DNA of 5,971 nt from Streptomyces sp. NRRL F-6492 (GTDB taxonomy: Bacteria > Actinomycetota > Actinomycetes > Streptomycetales > Streptomycetaceae), in contig NZ_LGEG01000062.1 of the NCBI RefSeq assembly GCF_001280125.1, positions 1 to 5,971 of the forward strand, read 5' to 3'. Below are positions 1 through 4,772 of the stretch, in pieces. The notes beneath the pieces are model-generated. The model was not told where the DNA came from. It worked only from the letters and a program-made list of their open reading frames with translations, and did no database searches. The translations under genes were made by a program, and so were the position numbers. Within the stretch, counting starts at the first letter, position 1, and each line of letters opens with the position of its first letter.

Positions 1-195
1 GCCGAACGACGCCGTCTCCGAGGTGAACCGGTCACCCGTCAACTGCATCCCGTCACCCGAATCACCCGCGAAACGGATGATCACCCGATCGAGCCGGCGG
101 ACTTCCTTCGCGGTGCCGTCGTGGGGCGTGGCCGGGGCGCCTCTCTGCTCCCCTAGCAGGGCCTCGCCGGCCTCGCTGCTGACCTGGCTGGTCAC
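1..195 (-). CDS. korA: 2-oxoacid:ferredoxin oxidoreductase alpha subunit, N-terminal part (runs off the left edge)
   Basis: Only the first 65 codons are in the window. The KorA family oxidises 2-oxoacids (mainly 2-oxoglutarate in actinobacteria) to acyl-CoA, with a KorB partner, and passes electrons to ferredoxin in the cytoplasm. Reading the minus strand from a GTG at 195-193 gives a variable tail of about 35 residues beginning VTSQVSSEAGEALL (the first codon acts as Met). The gamma-domain start then follows: DRVIIRFAGDSGDGMQ at about residues 35-50, then LTGDRFTSETASFG to the edge. The glycine-rich GDSGDG stretch and TSETASFG are the hallmark of this family. The start is supported by GGGAGGT at 210-204, about 8 nt upstream. 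One rare CTA leucine codon occurs in the variable tail. The gene lies downstream of the response regulator on the same strand, but 356 nt separate them and there is promoter-like sequence between, so it is probably transcribed on its own. Family identity is confident; substrate preference is not visible. Confidence 0.92.
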   Translation of the reverse strand, partial: MTSQVSSEAGEALLGEQRGAPATPHDGTAKEVRRLDRVIIRFAGDSGDGMQLTGDRFTSETASFG

Positions 196-390
196 TGAAC
201 TGGACCTCCCTCGTGGCAAGGGGACTCTCCGCCGGAGGCGGGGAGGAGCTCGGGGCGCGGTCGGCCGATCACCGTCCGTCCCGTGGCCCACCCTACGACG
301 GCGGGGTCGAGTCTCCCTGGACTTCTTGCATCATGGACCCCTTTTTGAGATCCGTTCTGTCAGGGTTCGTCATGCCGTGTCGCCGTCCGA

Positions 391-419
391 AGTATTCCGG
401 AAGGTCTGGTTCCGGTCAT
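391..419 (-). promoter_or_regulatory. Candidate korA promoter
   Basis: On the minus strand, ATGACC (419-414, 4 of 6 matches to TTGACA) is followed after exactly 17 nt by AATACT (396-391, 4 of 6 matches to TATAAT). Transcription from it would give korA a leader of roughly 190 nt. A second possible -10, TAGGGT on the minus strand near 295-290, has no recognisable -35. The assignment rests on sequence match and spacing only. Confidence 0.3.
397..415. promoter_or_regulatory. Inverted repeat CCGGAA-N7-TTCCGG, possible operator
   Basis: Two perfect 6-bp arms (397-402 and 410-415) are separated by 7 nt, a 19-bp site of typical operator size. The left arm also belongs to a second perfect palindrome, TTCCGGAA, at 395-402. 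TTCCGG therefore recurs at 395-400 and 410-415, 15 bp apart. The site lies within the spacer of the candidate korA promoter, where a bound protein would block or adjust RNA polymerase. No regulator is identified. Confidence 0.35.
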
Positions 420-450
420 TCTGCGGTCTTGGGTCCCCGGGGCCCGGGCA

Positions 451-518
451 CGCCGGGGAGGCGGGACCTCGGGCACGTCGGGTGCGCCGGGGAGGCGGGG
501 CCTCAGGCGCGTCGGGTG
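451..518. repeat. Two tandem 34-bp repeats behind the response regulator
   Basis: Copy A (451-484) and copy B (485-518) abut and match at 31 of 34 positions. A third, decayed copy continues from 519, matching about 18 of its first 23 positions and reaching the response regulator stop codon. Each unit starts CGCCGGGGAGGCGGG and ends CGTCGGGTG. In copy B GAGGC-GGG-GCCTC (492-504) can form a short hairpin; copy A has a 4-bp version. The position just downstream of the response regulator stop suggests a transcript 3' end. There is no T-run, so termination is a guess. Confidence 0.6.
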
Positions 519-551
519 CGTCGATGGGGCGGGTCCTCGGGACGCGGGGCC

Positions 552-1223
552 TCACGACCTCAGGTACGTCAGCACGGCGAGTACCCGTCGGTGGTCGCCG
601 TCACTCGGCGAGAGCCCCAGCTTCAGGAAGATGTTGCTGATGTGCTTCTCCACCGCGCCGTCGCTCACGACCAGCGCCTTCGCGATCGCCGAGTTCGTCC
701 GCCCCTCCGCCATCAGGCCCAGGACCTCCCGCTCGCGCGGGGTCAGGTTCGCCAGGACGTCCTGCTGCCGGCTCCGGCCGAGCAGCTGCTGCACGACCTC
801 CGGGTCCAGCGCCGTGCCGCCCCCGGCGACCCGGACGACCGCGTCCACGAACTCGCGGACCTCCGCGACCCGGTCCTTCAGGAGGTAGCCCACGCCCCGG
901 CTGGACCCGGCCAGGAGCTCGGTGGCGTACTGCTCCTCCACGTACTGCGAGAGCACCAGGACCCCGAGCCCCGGGTGGTCCCCGCGCAGCCGCACCGCCG
1001 CCCGCACGCCCTCGTCCGTGTGCGTCGGCGGCATCCGCACGTCCGCCACCACCACGTCCGGCAGCGCCCCCTCGGCCGCCAGCTTCCCCACCGTCTCCAC
1101 CAGCGCCTCGCCGTCGCCGACCCCGGCGACGACCTCGTGCCCCAGGTCGGTCAGGAGCCGGGTCAGCCCCTCCCGGAGCAGTACCGAATCCTCGGCGATG
1201 ACCACCCGCACCCGCTCCGCCAC
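552..1223 (-). CDS. NarL/LuxR-family response regulator
   Basis: A DNA-binding response regulator of 223 residues, the usual length for this family. The receiver domain occupies about residues 5-122. It has the acidic pair E11/D12 (VVIAEDSVLLREGL), phospho-acceptor D61 (VVVADVRMPP), S92 and the invariant K116 (YLLKDRV). A LuxR-type helix-turn-helix follows at about 158-215 (LTPREREVLGLMAEGRTN, then VEKHISNIFLKLGL). The GTG at 1223 is chosen because the conserved receiver strand begins four codons later and GGGAG lies 8 nt upstream (1236-1232). A longer frame to 1295 adds 24 unconserved residues. It lies 91 nt downstream of HK1 on the same strand, after two HisKA_3 kinases, the class that normally partners NarL regulators, and no other regulator is near. 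Its targets are unknown; its own locus, the divergent nuo operon and korA are reasonable candidates by position. All phosphorylation residues are intact. Confidence 0.93.
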   Translation of the reverse strand: MAERVRVVIAEDSVLLREGLTRLLTDLGHEVVAGVGDGEALVETVGKLAAEGALPDVVVADVRMPPTHTDEGVRAAVRLRGDHPGLGVLVLSQYVEEQYATELLAGSSRGVGYLLKDRVAEVREFVDAVVRVAGGGTALDPEVVQQLLGRSRQQDVLANLTPREREVLGLMAEGRTNSAIAKALVVSDGAVEKHISNIFLKLGLSPSDGDHRRVLAVLTYLRS

Positions 1224-1267
1224 GTCCCGCTCTCCCACGCCCCACAGCCCCCATGATCCGGTCGTCC

Positions 1268-1305
1268 GGTCTTCCGTCGAAGCCCAGCATCCCACCCGGA
1301 AGACC
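1268..1305. repeat. 9-bp perfect inverted repeat in the HK1-response regulator gap
   Basis: GGTCTTCCG (1268-1276) and CGGAAGACC (1297-1305) are exact reverse complements around a 20-nt loop. It starts 10 nt after the HK1 stop and ends about 45 nt before the response regulator start. In RNA it could form a hairpin between the two cistrons, affecting processing, stability or partial termination. In DNA it could be two half-sites about 29 bp apart. There is no T-run after it, which argues against a simple terminator. Confidence 0.5.
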
Positions 1306-1314
1306 TCGAAAGGC

Positions 1315-2601
1315 CTACGCGCGCCAGGGCAGTTCGACCGTCACCGTCGTCGGGCCGCCCGCCGGCGAGTCCACGGCCATGACCCCGTCCACCGCCCCTA
1401 TCCGCCCGGCGAGCGCCGCCAGGCTCCGCCCGGCCGCCGTCTGCGCGCCGCCGGTGCCGTCGTCCCCGACCCGGAGCATCAGCCGGTCGCCCGCGCGCCA
1501 CACGTCGACCCGGGCGCGCCGCGCCCGCGCGTGCTCGGTGACGTTCCGCAGGAGCTCCGACACGGCGAAGTACGCGAGGCCCTCGATCGCCGCGACCGGC
1601 CGCGCCGGCAGGTCCACGTCCACCGACACCGGGACCGCGCAGCGCGAGGCCACCGCCGACAGGGCCGCGTCCAGGCCCCGGTCGGTGAGGACGGCCGGGT
1701 GGATGCCCCGGGCCAGGTCCCGCAGCTCCCGGAGCGCGAGCTTCACCTCGCCGTGCGCCTCCTCCACCAGGACCGCCGCCGCCTCCGGGTCCTCCGCCAG
1801 CCTCTCCTTCGCGAGCCCCAGGTCCATGGCGAGCGCCGAGAGCCGGGCCTGCGCGCCGTCGTGCAGGTCGCGCTCGATGCGCCGCAGGTCGGCGGCGGCG
1901 GTGTCCACGAGCACGCCCCGGTCCGACTCCAGCTCCGTCACGCGCGAGGCCGGCCGGGACGGGCCGAGCAGCCCGGCCACCAGGAACCGGTCGACGGCGA
2001 CGAACCCCCGCAGCAGCCACGGCCCGACCAGCACGAACAGCAGCCCGGCCGCGCAGGTCACCGCGATCTCGAAGGGCGAGTCCAGGTAGAGGTCGTGCGT
2101 CCCGTCGCCGTACAGCTGGAGCCCGTCCTGCCCGACGTACGCGGGGAACACCCACCGCCACAGCGGATACGTGAAGAGGCTCCAGCCCCACGCCCAGAAC
2201 GCCACCGTCACCGAGAAGGAGAACACCGACCACGGCATGTGCACGACCGCGTACAGCAGGTGCCGCCACGACGCCCCGCTCTTCAGCATGGCCCCCATCC
2301 ACGAGAACGCCCCGCCGGTCCGGCCGCGCACCGGCTCCGGCGCCGTCACGTCGAGGCCGAGCAGCGCCCGCGCCCGGGCCCGCTCCACCGCCCCGAAGCC
2401 CCGGCACAGGGCGAGCGCCCCGGCCAGGACCGGCACCCCGAGGAAGGTGACGAGCAGCCCGGCGCCGGTCGAGACGAGGGAGACGGAGAGCGCGAACCAG
2501 CAGACGCTCAGCGGAAGCCCGATCAGCACGTACCCGAGGGCGCGCCAGGTGCGGCCCTCGAACGGCGCGCGGATCGCGGCGGGGAGACGGGGGGAGGGCA
2601 T
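1315..2601 (-). CDS. Membrane sensor histidine kinase HK1 (HisKA_3 type), with altered ATP-binding boxes
   Basis: A 428-residue two-component kinase. The ATG at 2601 is preceded by GAAGGA (2615-2610) with 8 nt spacing; an upstream extension of the frame is unconserved. Residues 22-66 hold two hydrophobic helices. A cytoplasmic-looking linker follows with ERARARALLG. A further helix lies at about 115-145, an aromatic and acidic loop at about 146-177, and a last helix at about 178-200. This is the putative-sensor architecture (Pfam PF13796 type) common beside actinobacterial HisKA_3 kinases. The dimerisation domain has phospho-acceptor H247 (ERDLHDGAQARL). The ATPase domain spans about 340-428. 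N353 and D380 (DDGTGG) are present, but the N box reads NVTEHA where HK2 has NVSKHS, and the G2 box reads GRSLAAL where HK2 has GTGLAGL. Kinase activity may therefore be reduced. A rare ATA codon follows the G2 box. It is a paralogue of HK2 and precedes the response regulator. Confidence 0.92.
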   Translation of the reverse strand: MPSPRLPAAIRAPFEGRTWRALGYVLIGLPLSVCWFALSVSLVSTGAGLLVTFLGVPVLAGALALCRGFGAVERARARALLGLDVTAPEPVRGRTGGAFSWMGAMLKSGASWRHLLYAVVHMPWSVFSFSVTVAFWAWGWSLFTYPLWRWVFPAYVGQDGLQLYGDGTHDLYLDSPFEIAVTCAAGLLFVLVGPWLLRGFVAVDRFLVAGLLGPSRPASRVTELESDRGVLVDTAAADLRRIERDLHDGAQARLSALAMDLGLAKERLAEDPEAAAVLVEEAHGEVKLALRELRDLARGIHPAVLTDRGLDAALSAVASRCAVPVSVDVDLPARPVAAIEGLAYFAVSELLRNVTEHARARRARVDVWRAGDRLMLRVGDDGTGGAQTAAGRSLAALAGRIGAVDGVMAVDSPAGGPTTVTVELPWRA

Positions 2602-2715
2602 GGTGGAGGTCCTTCTCTGCTGGTGGGCTCTGCCGGCGGGTGCGTGGCGGGTGCGTGTTCCAGGATTCCGTTCCGGCGGGCGCCGGACCATGAGGGAGGT
2701 CGGCGTTCGCGGGCG

Positions 2716-2727
2716 GGGGTTTTCCCC
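2716..2727. promoter_or_regulatory. GGGGTTTTCCCC element upstream of HK1
   Basis: A 4-bp G/C arm pair around TTTT, 115-126 nt before the HK1 start. It differs at two central positions from the GGGGTTAACCCC palindrome upstream of HK2, so both kinase genes have a GGGGTTNNCCCC element in front. This could be a shared operator or a coincidence of G and C tracts. Confidence 0.2.
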
Positions 2728-2771
2728 ACCCCGGGACGGCTGCCCCGGAGGGACCGGGGGGGTGACCCGGG

Positions 2772-2804
2772 GGTTGCCGGGTTCCCGTGGAGTGGTTGCC
2801 GGGT
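2772..2804. repeat. 22-bp-spaced direct repeat of GGTTGCCGGGT
   Basis: The 11-mer GGTTGCCGGGT occurs exactly at 2772-2782 and 2794-2804, a spacing of 22 bp, which is twice the 11-bp period of the neighbouring array. A related GGCCGTGGAACGG begins near 2816, also 22 bp on. It seems to be an older part of the same expanding repeat tract. Confidence 0.5.
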
Positions 2805-2848
2805 GACCGCCGGGTGGCCGTGGAACGGCCGCTCAGTGACTGCGGGTC

Positions 2849-2881
2849 GATGACCGGGCGATGACCGGGCGATGGCCGGGG
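2849..2881. repeat. Three tandem 11-bp repeats
   Basis: GATGACCGGGC occurs twice in exact tandem (2849-2859, 2860-2870), followed by GATGGCCGGGG (2871-2881) with two changes. The units are perfectly adjacent, which suggests replication slippage. An 11-bp period is close to one helical turn, so bound protein would meet the same face, but nothing else indicates a binding site. Confidence 0.65.
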
Positions 2882-2933
2882 CCCGGTGGGCGGTCGGTGG
2901 ATGTGCGTGGGGCGTGCGGTGGGCGACCGGCGT

Positions 2934-2985
2934 GCGTCTCGCGACCGCCGCGCGCCTCGCGGTCGCCTCGCGTCTCGCGGTCGCC
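2934..2985. repeat. Three 18-bp-period repeats just after the HK2 stop
   Basis: The core GCGYCTCGCGRYCGCC recurs at 2934-2949, 2952-2967 and 2970-2985, each starting 18 bp after the last. The array ends 7 nt before the HK2 stop codon. In one minus-strand frame it would encode a six-residue Arg-rich repeat (RRPRDA, RRPRGA, RRSRDA), but that is not the HK2 frame. Confidence 0.65.
2941..2966 (-). terminator. Possible hairpin terminator after HK2
   Basis: GCGACCGC (2941-2948) and GCGGTCGC (2959-2966) form a perfect 8-bp G/C stem around a 10-nt loop, starting about 25 nt beyond the HK2 stop. A third GCGGTCGC at 2977-2984 could pair instead with the same left arm. There is no T-run, though actinobacterial terminators often lack one. 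It may reduce read-through from HK2 into HK1. Confidence 0.3.
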
Positions 2986-2991
2986 GGGTGT

Positions 2992-4191
2992 TCAGCGGGC
3001 GGTCGGCCGGTCCCGCCACGGGAGTTCCGCCGTCACCGCCGTCGGACCGCCCGCGGGGGAGTCCAGGACGAGGACGCCGTCGACCGCGCCGAGGCGCTCC
3101 GCGAGCCCGGCGAGCCCCGTACCGCCGTCGAGGCGCGCCCCGCCGGTGCCGTCGTCCCGGACCCGGAGCATCAGCCGGTCGGCCGCCCGCCACACCTCCA
3201 CGGAGGCGGACCGGGCGCGGGAGTGCTTGGAGACGTTCTGGAGCAGCTCCGACACCGTGAAGTACGCGATGCCCTCGATCGCCTCCGCGGGCCGCTCGGC
3301 CAGGTCGACGTCGACCCGCACCGGCACCGTGCAGCGCGCGGAGACGGAGGACAGGGCGGCGCCGAGCCCCCGGTCGGTGAGGACGGCCGGGTGGATGCCC
3401 CGGGCGAGGTCCCGCAGCTCCTGGAGGGCCAGCTTCACCTCGCCGTGCGCCTCGTCGACCATCGCGGCGGCGGCCTCCGGGTCGTCCAGGAGCTTCTCCT
3501 TCGCCAGGCCGAGCCCCATCGCGAGGGCGACGAGCCGGGCCTGCGCGCCGTCGTGCAGGTCGCGCTCGATGCGCCGCAGGTCGGCGGCGGCGGTGTCCAC
3601 GACCACGCCCCGGTCCGTCTCCAGCTCGGCGATCCGCCGCTCCAGCTCGTCGGAGGGCGAGAGCAGCCCCCGGACCATGCCCCGGTCGGCGCCGGCGAGG
3701 AGCCGCGAGAGGAAGGGCAGCACGGGCCAGAGGACGAAGAGCGAGACCAGGGAGACCGTGAACGTCAGGATCCCCCAGGGCAGCCGGATCAGCCCGTACA
3801 GCTGGGTCCGCCAGGCCACCGGGTCCTTCAGCGCCGACCACAGCCAGCCGAAGAAGCCGCCGCGCCGGGGCAGCGGGGACGGCTCGCGGACCTCGACGCC
3901 GAGCAGGACCCGGGCCCGCGCCCGCTCCGACCGGCCGATCCAGCGGGCGCCGCCGAGACCGAGGGCGAGCAGCGGAAGGCCGATCACGGTGACCGAGAGG
4001 CCCACGCCGAGCAGGACGCTCACCACCGCGTAGACGAAACCGGTCAGCGCCGTGAACAGGTTGGAGAGGAGGAAGACGATCTCCTTCCAGGTCTCCTTGC
4101 CGTAGGCGGTGCGGGGGCGCGCCGGGGCGGCGGCGAAACCCGTGGAGGGGGCGGCCGTGGAGCCGGCGGCGGAGTCGTGGTCGGCGCTCAT
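2992..4191 (-). CDS. Membrane sensor histidine kinase HK2 (HisKA_3 type), with a shortened sensor
   Basis: A 399-residue two-component kinase paralogous to HK1. After an Ala/Ser/Thr-rich tail (1-30), hydrophobic segments lie at about 38-61, 63-82 and 131-165. The dimerisation domain has phospho-acceptor H213 (ERDLHDGAQARL). The ATPase domain (about 305-392) is canonical, with ELLQNVSKHSRA around N319, RDDGTGG around D346 and GGTGLAGLAERLG. Between the shared PW motif (138-139) and the shared LLxPS motif (176-180), HK2 is about 50 residues shorter than HK1, lacking the loop and last helix. The ATG at 4191 is chosen because it opens the first plausible N terminus. It has no clear ribosome binding site (only GGGGCCC before it). 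A GTG at 4266 is the other in-frame option, but it would add a TTA codon and 25 unconserved residues. It is divergent from nuoA across a 152-nt control region and comes first in the order HK2, HK1, response regulator. Confidence 0.92.
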   Translation of the reverse strand: MSADHDSAAGSTAAPSTGFAAAPARPRTAYGKETWKEIVFLLSNLFTALTGFVYAVVSVLLGVGLSVTVIGLPLLALGLGGARWIGRSERARARVLLGVEVREPSPLPRRGGFFGWLWSALKDPVAWRTQLYGLIRLPWGILTFTVSLVSLFVLWPVLPFLSRLLAGADRGMVRGLLSPSDELERRIAELETDRGVVVDTAAADLRRIERDLHDGAQARLVALAMGLGLAKEKLLDDPEAAAAMVDEAHGEVKLALQELRDLARGIHPAVLTDRGLGAALSSVSARCTVPVRVDVDLAERPAEAIEGIAYFTVSELLQNVSKHSRARSASVEVWRAADRLMLRVRDDGTGGARLDGGTGLAGLAERLGAVDGVLVLDSPAGGPTAVTAELPWRDRPTAR

Positions 4192-4252
4192 GGGCCCCAG
4201 GGTGCCCGGCGCGGATCGCGCGCCGCCATGGGGGAGGTGGGTGAACGGGAGG

Positions 4253-4264
4253 GGGGTTAACCCC
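4253..4264. promoter_or_regulatory. Perfect 12-bp palindrome GGGGTTAACCCC between HK2 and nuoA
   Basis: The site lies in the divergent region, ending 23 nt before the nuoA -35 hexamer and beginning 61 nt before the HK2 start. A regulator bound here could affect both directions. It does not match the Rex consensus TGTGAACNNNTTCACA. A similar GGGGTTTTCCCC lies upstream of HK1. The bound protein is unknown. Confidence 0.35.
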
Positions 4265-4287
4265 ACCGGAACCGGCCACCGCTCCTG

Positions 4288-4316
4288 CTTACGGTCTCTT
4301 TAACAGGGCCTAGACT
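4288..4316 (+). promoter_or_regulatory. nuoA promoter, vegetative sigma type
   Basis: CTTACG (-35, 4288-4293) and TAGACT (-10, 4311-4316) are separated by exactly 17 nt. TAGACT is close to the TAGRRT form of streptomycete HrdB promoters. The -35 matches TTGACR at four of six positions. Transcription should start near 4323, about 21 nt before the nuoA ATG. This is the best promoter in the window and makes nuoA the first gene of its operon. Confidence 0.6.
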
Positions 4317-4343
4317 CGCGTGCGTACAGAACAGAAGTGACCC

Positions 4344-4772
4344 ATGGGGCACCTGGACCGAGGGGCGGACGTGCGGGAACCGACCGTTGTCGCGGCCGAC
4401 GCGGCGGACTACTTCCAGACGTACTCCGTCGTCGGCCTGCTCGCCGTCGTCGGCGTGCTCTTCGTCGCCGTGGCGTTCGGCGCCGGCCGGCTGCTCCGGC
4501 CCGTCGTGCCGACGCCCGAGAAGCTCCTCACGTACGAGTGCGGCGTCGACCCCGTGGGGGAGGGCTGGGCGCACACCCAGGTCCGCTACTACGTGTACGC
4601 CTTCCTCTACGTGATCTTCGCCGTCGACTCGATCTTCCTCTTCCCCTGGGCGACGGTCTTCGCCGCGCCCGGCTACGGCGCCACGACCCTGGTCGAGATG
4701 TTCGTCTTCCTCGGCTTCCTGGCCGTGGGGCTGCTCTACGCGTACAAGAAGGGCGTCCTGACATGGACGTAA
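4344..4772 (+). CDS. nuoA: NADH-quinone oxidoreductase (complex I) subunit A
   Basis: A small membrane subunit at the junction of the quinone site and the proton-pumping arm of complex I; 142 residues, slightly longer than usual because of an N-terminal tail. Three membrane helices are visible at about 28-50, 82-101 and 114-134. The conserved quinone-loop motif is TYECGVDP (63-70, with C66), and helix 2 has [16 protein letters not shown] with conserved D95. The ATG at 4344 lies about 21 nt from the predicted transcript start but has only a weak GAAG (4334-4337) before it. A GTG at 4371 with AGGGG 5 nt upstream is a serious alternative, giving a 133-residue protein with all helices intact. It overlaps nuoB by 10 nt. 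The sequence differs from the NuoA I recall from the main streptomycete operon and fits the second nuo cluster, often called nuoA2. Confidence 0.9.
   Translation: MGHLDRGADVREPTVVAADAADYFQTYSVVGLLAVVGVLFVAVAFGAGRLLRPVVPTPEKLLTYECGVDPVGEGWAHTQVRYYVYAFLYVIFAVDSIFLFPWATVFAAPGYGATTLVEMFVFLGFLAVGLLYAYKKGVLTWT

Larger units (their letters stand above)
196..551. other. Intergenic region between the response regulator and korA
   Basis: I find no convincing gene in these 356 nt. Next to the response regulator stop (about 430-550) the DNA is extremely GC-rich and built from a tandem 34-bp repeat with small hairpins. From about 305 to 425 it is less GC-rich, as expected of promoter and leader DNA, and contains the candidate korA promoter and inverted repeats listed separately. 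The last 30 nt before korA hold its ribosome binding site. A 26-codon minus-strand reading frame at 293-373 (MTNPDRTDLKKGSMMQEVQG...) has no ribosome binding site and is not called as a gene. Confidence 0.6.
2602..2991. other. Repeat-rich intergenic region between HK2 and HK1
   Basis: No gene is supported in these 390 nt. The half nearest HK2 (about 2770-2985) is made of short tandem repeats with periods of 11, 18 and 22 bp, described separately. The rest contains GGGGTTTTCCCC at 2716-2727 and the HK1 ribosome binding site at 2610-2615. Long open frames cross the region on both strands, but they carry Arg/Pro-rich low-complexity sequence expected of random GC-rich DNA. I could not find a convincing HK1 promoter, so HK1 may depend on read-through from HK2 or on a promoter I cannot recognise. 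Confidence 0.6.

Noticed and set aside
22..91. Repeated TCACCCG motifs near the left edge, as iterons or operator
   Set aside because: They are in the korA coding frame and arise from GGT/GAC codons of the conserved GDSGDG and TGD motifs.
23..640. Plus-strand open frame of 205 codons at the left edge
   Set aside because: It opposes the clear korA start and the 3' end of the response regulator; its composition is random GC-rich.
922..2853. Plus-strand open frame of 643 codons opposite the response regulator and HK1
   Set aside because: It is antisense to well-supported genes, with Arg/His/Pro-rich repetitive sequence and no recognisable domain.
2849..2985. CRISPR-like array
   Set aside because: The repeats are 11-18 bp, adjacent or separated by 2 nt, with no unique spacers and no cas genes.
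4230..4265. Rex redox-repressor operator upstream of nuoA
   Set aside because: GGTGAACGGGAGGGG resembles one half-site only; the second half TTCACA is absent at the required spacing.
4192..4266. Extended HK2 start at GTG 4266 with a TTA codon, which would imply bldA control
   Set aside because: The added 25 residues are unconserved in character, there is no properly spaced ribosome binding site, and the frame crosses the control-region palindrome. ATG 4191 is simpler.
1163..4279. Minus-strand open frame of 1038 codons spanning both kinases
   Set aside because: It is a shadow frame in very GC-rich DNA, off-frame to both kinases, with Arg/Pro/Gly-rich low-complexity translation. AGGAG before its GTG at 4279 looks good but no protein family matches.
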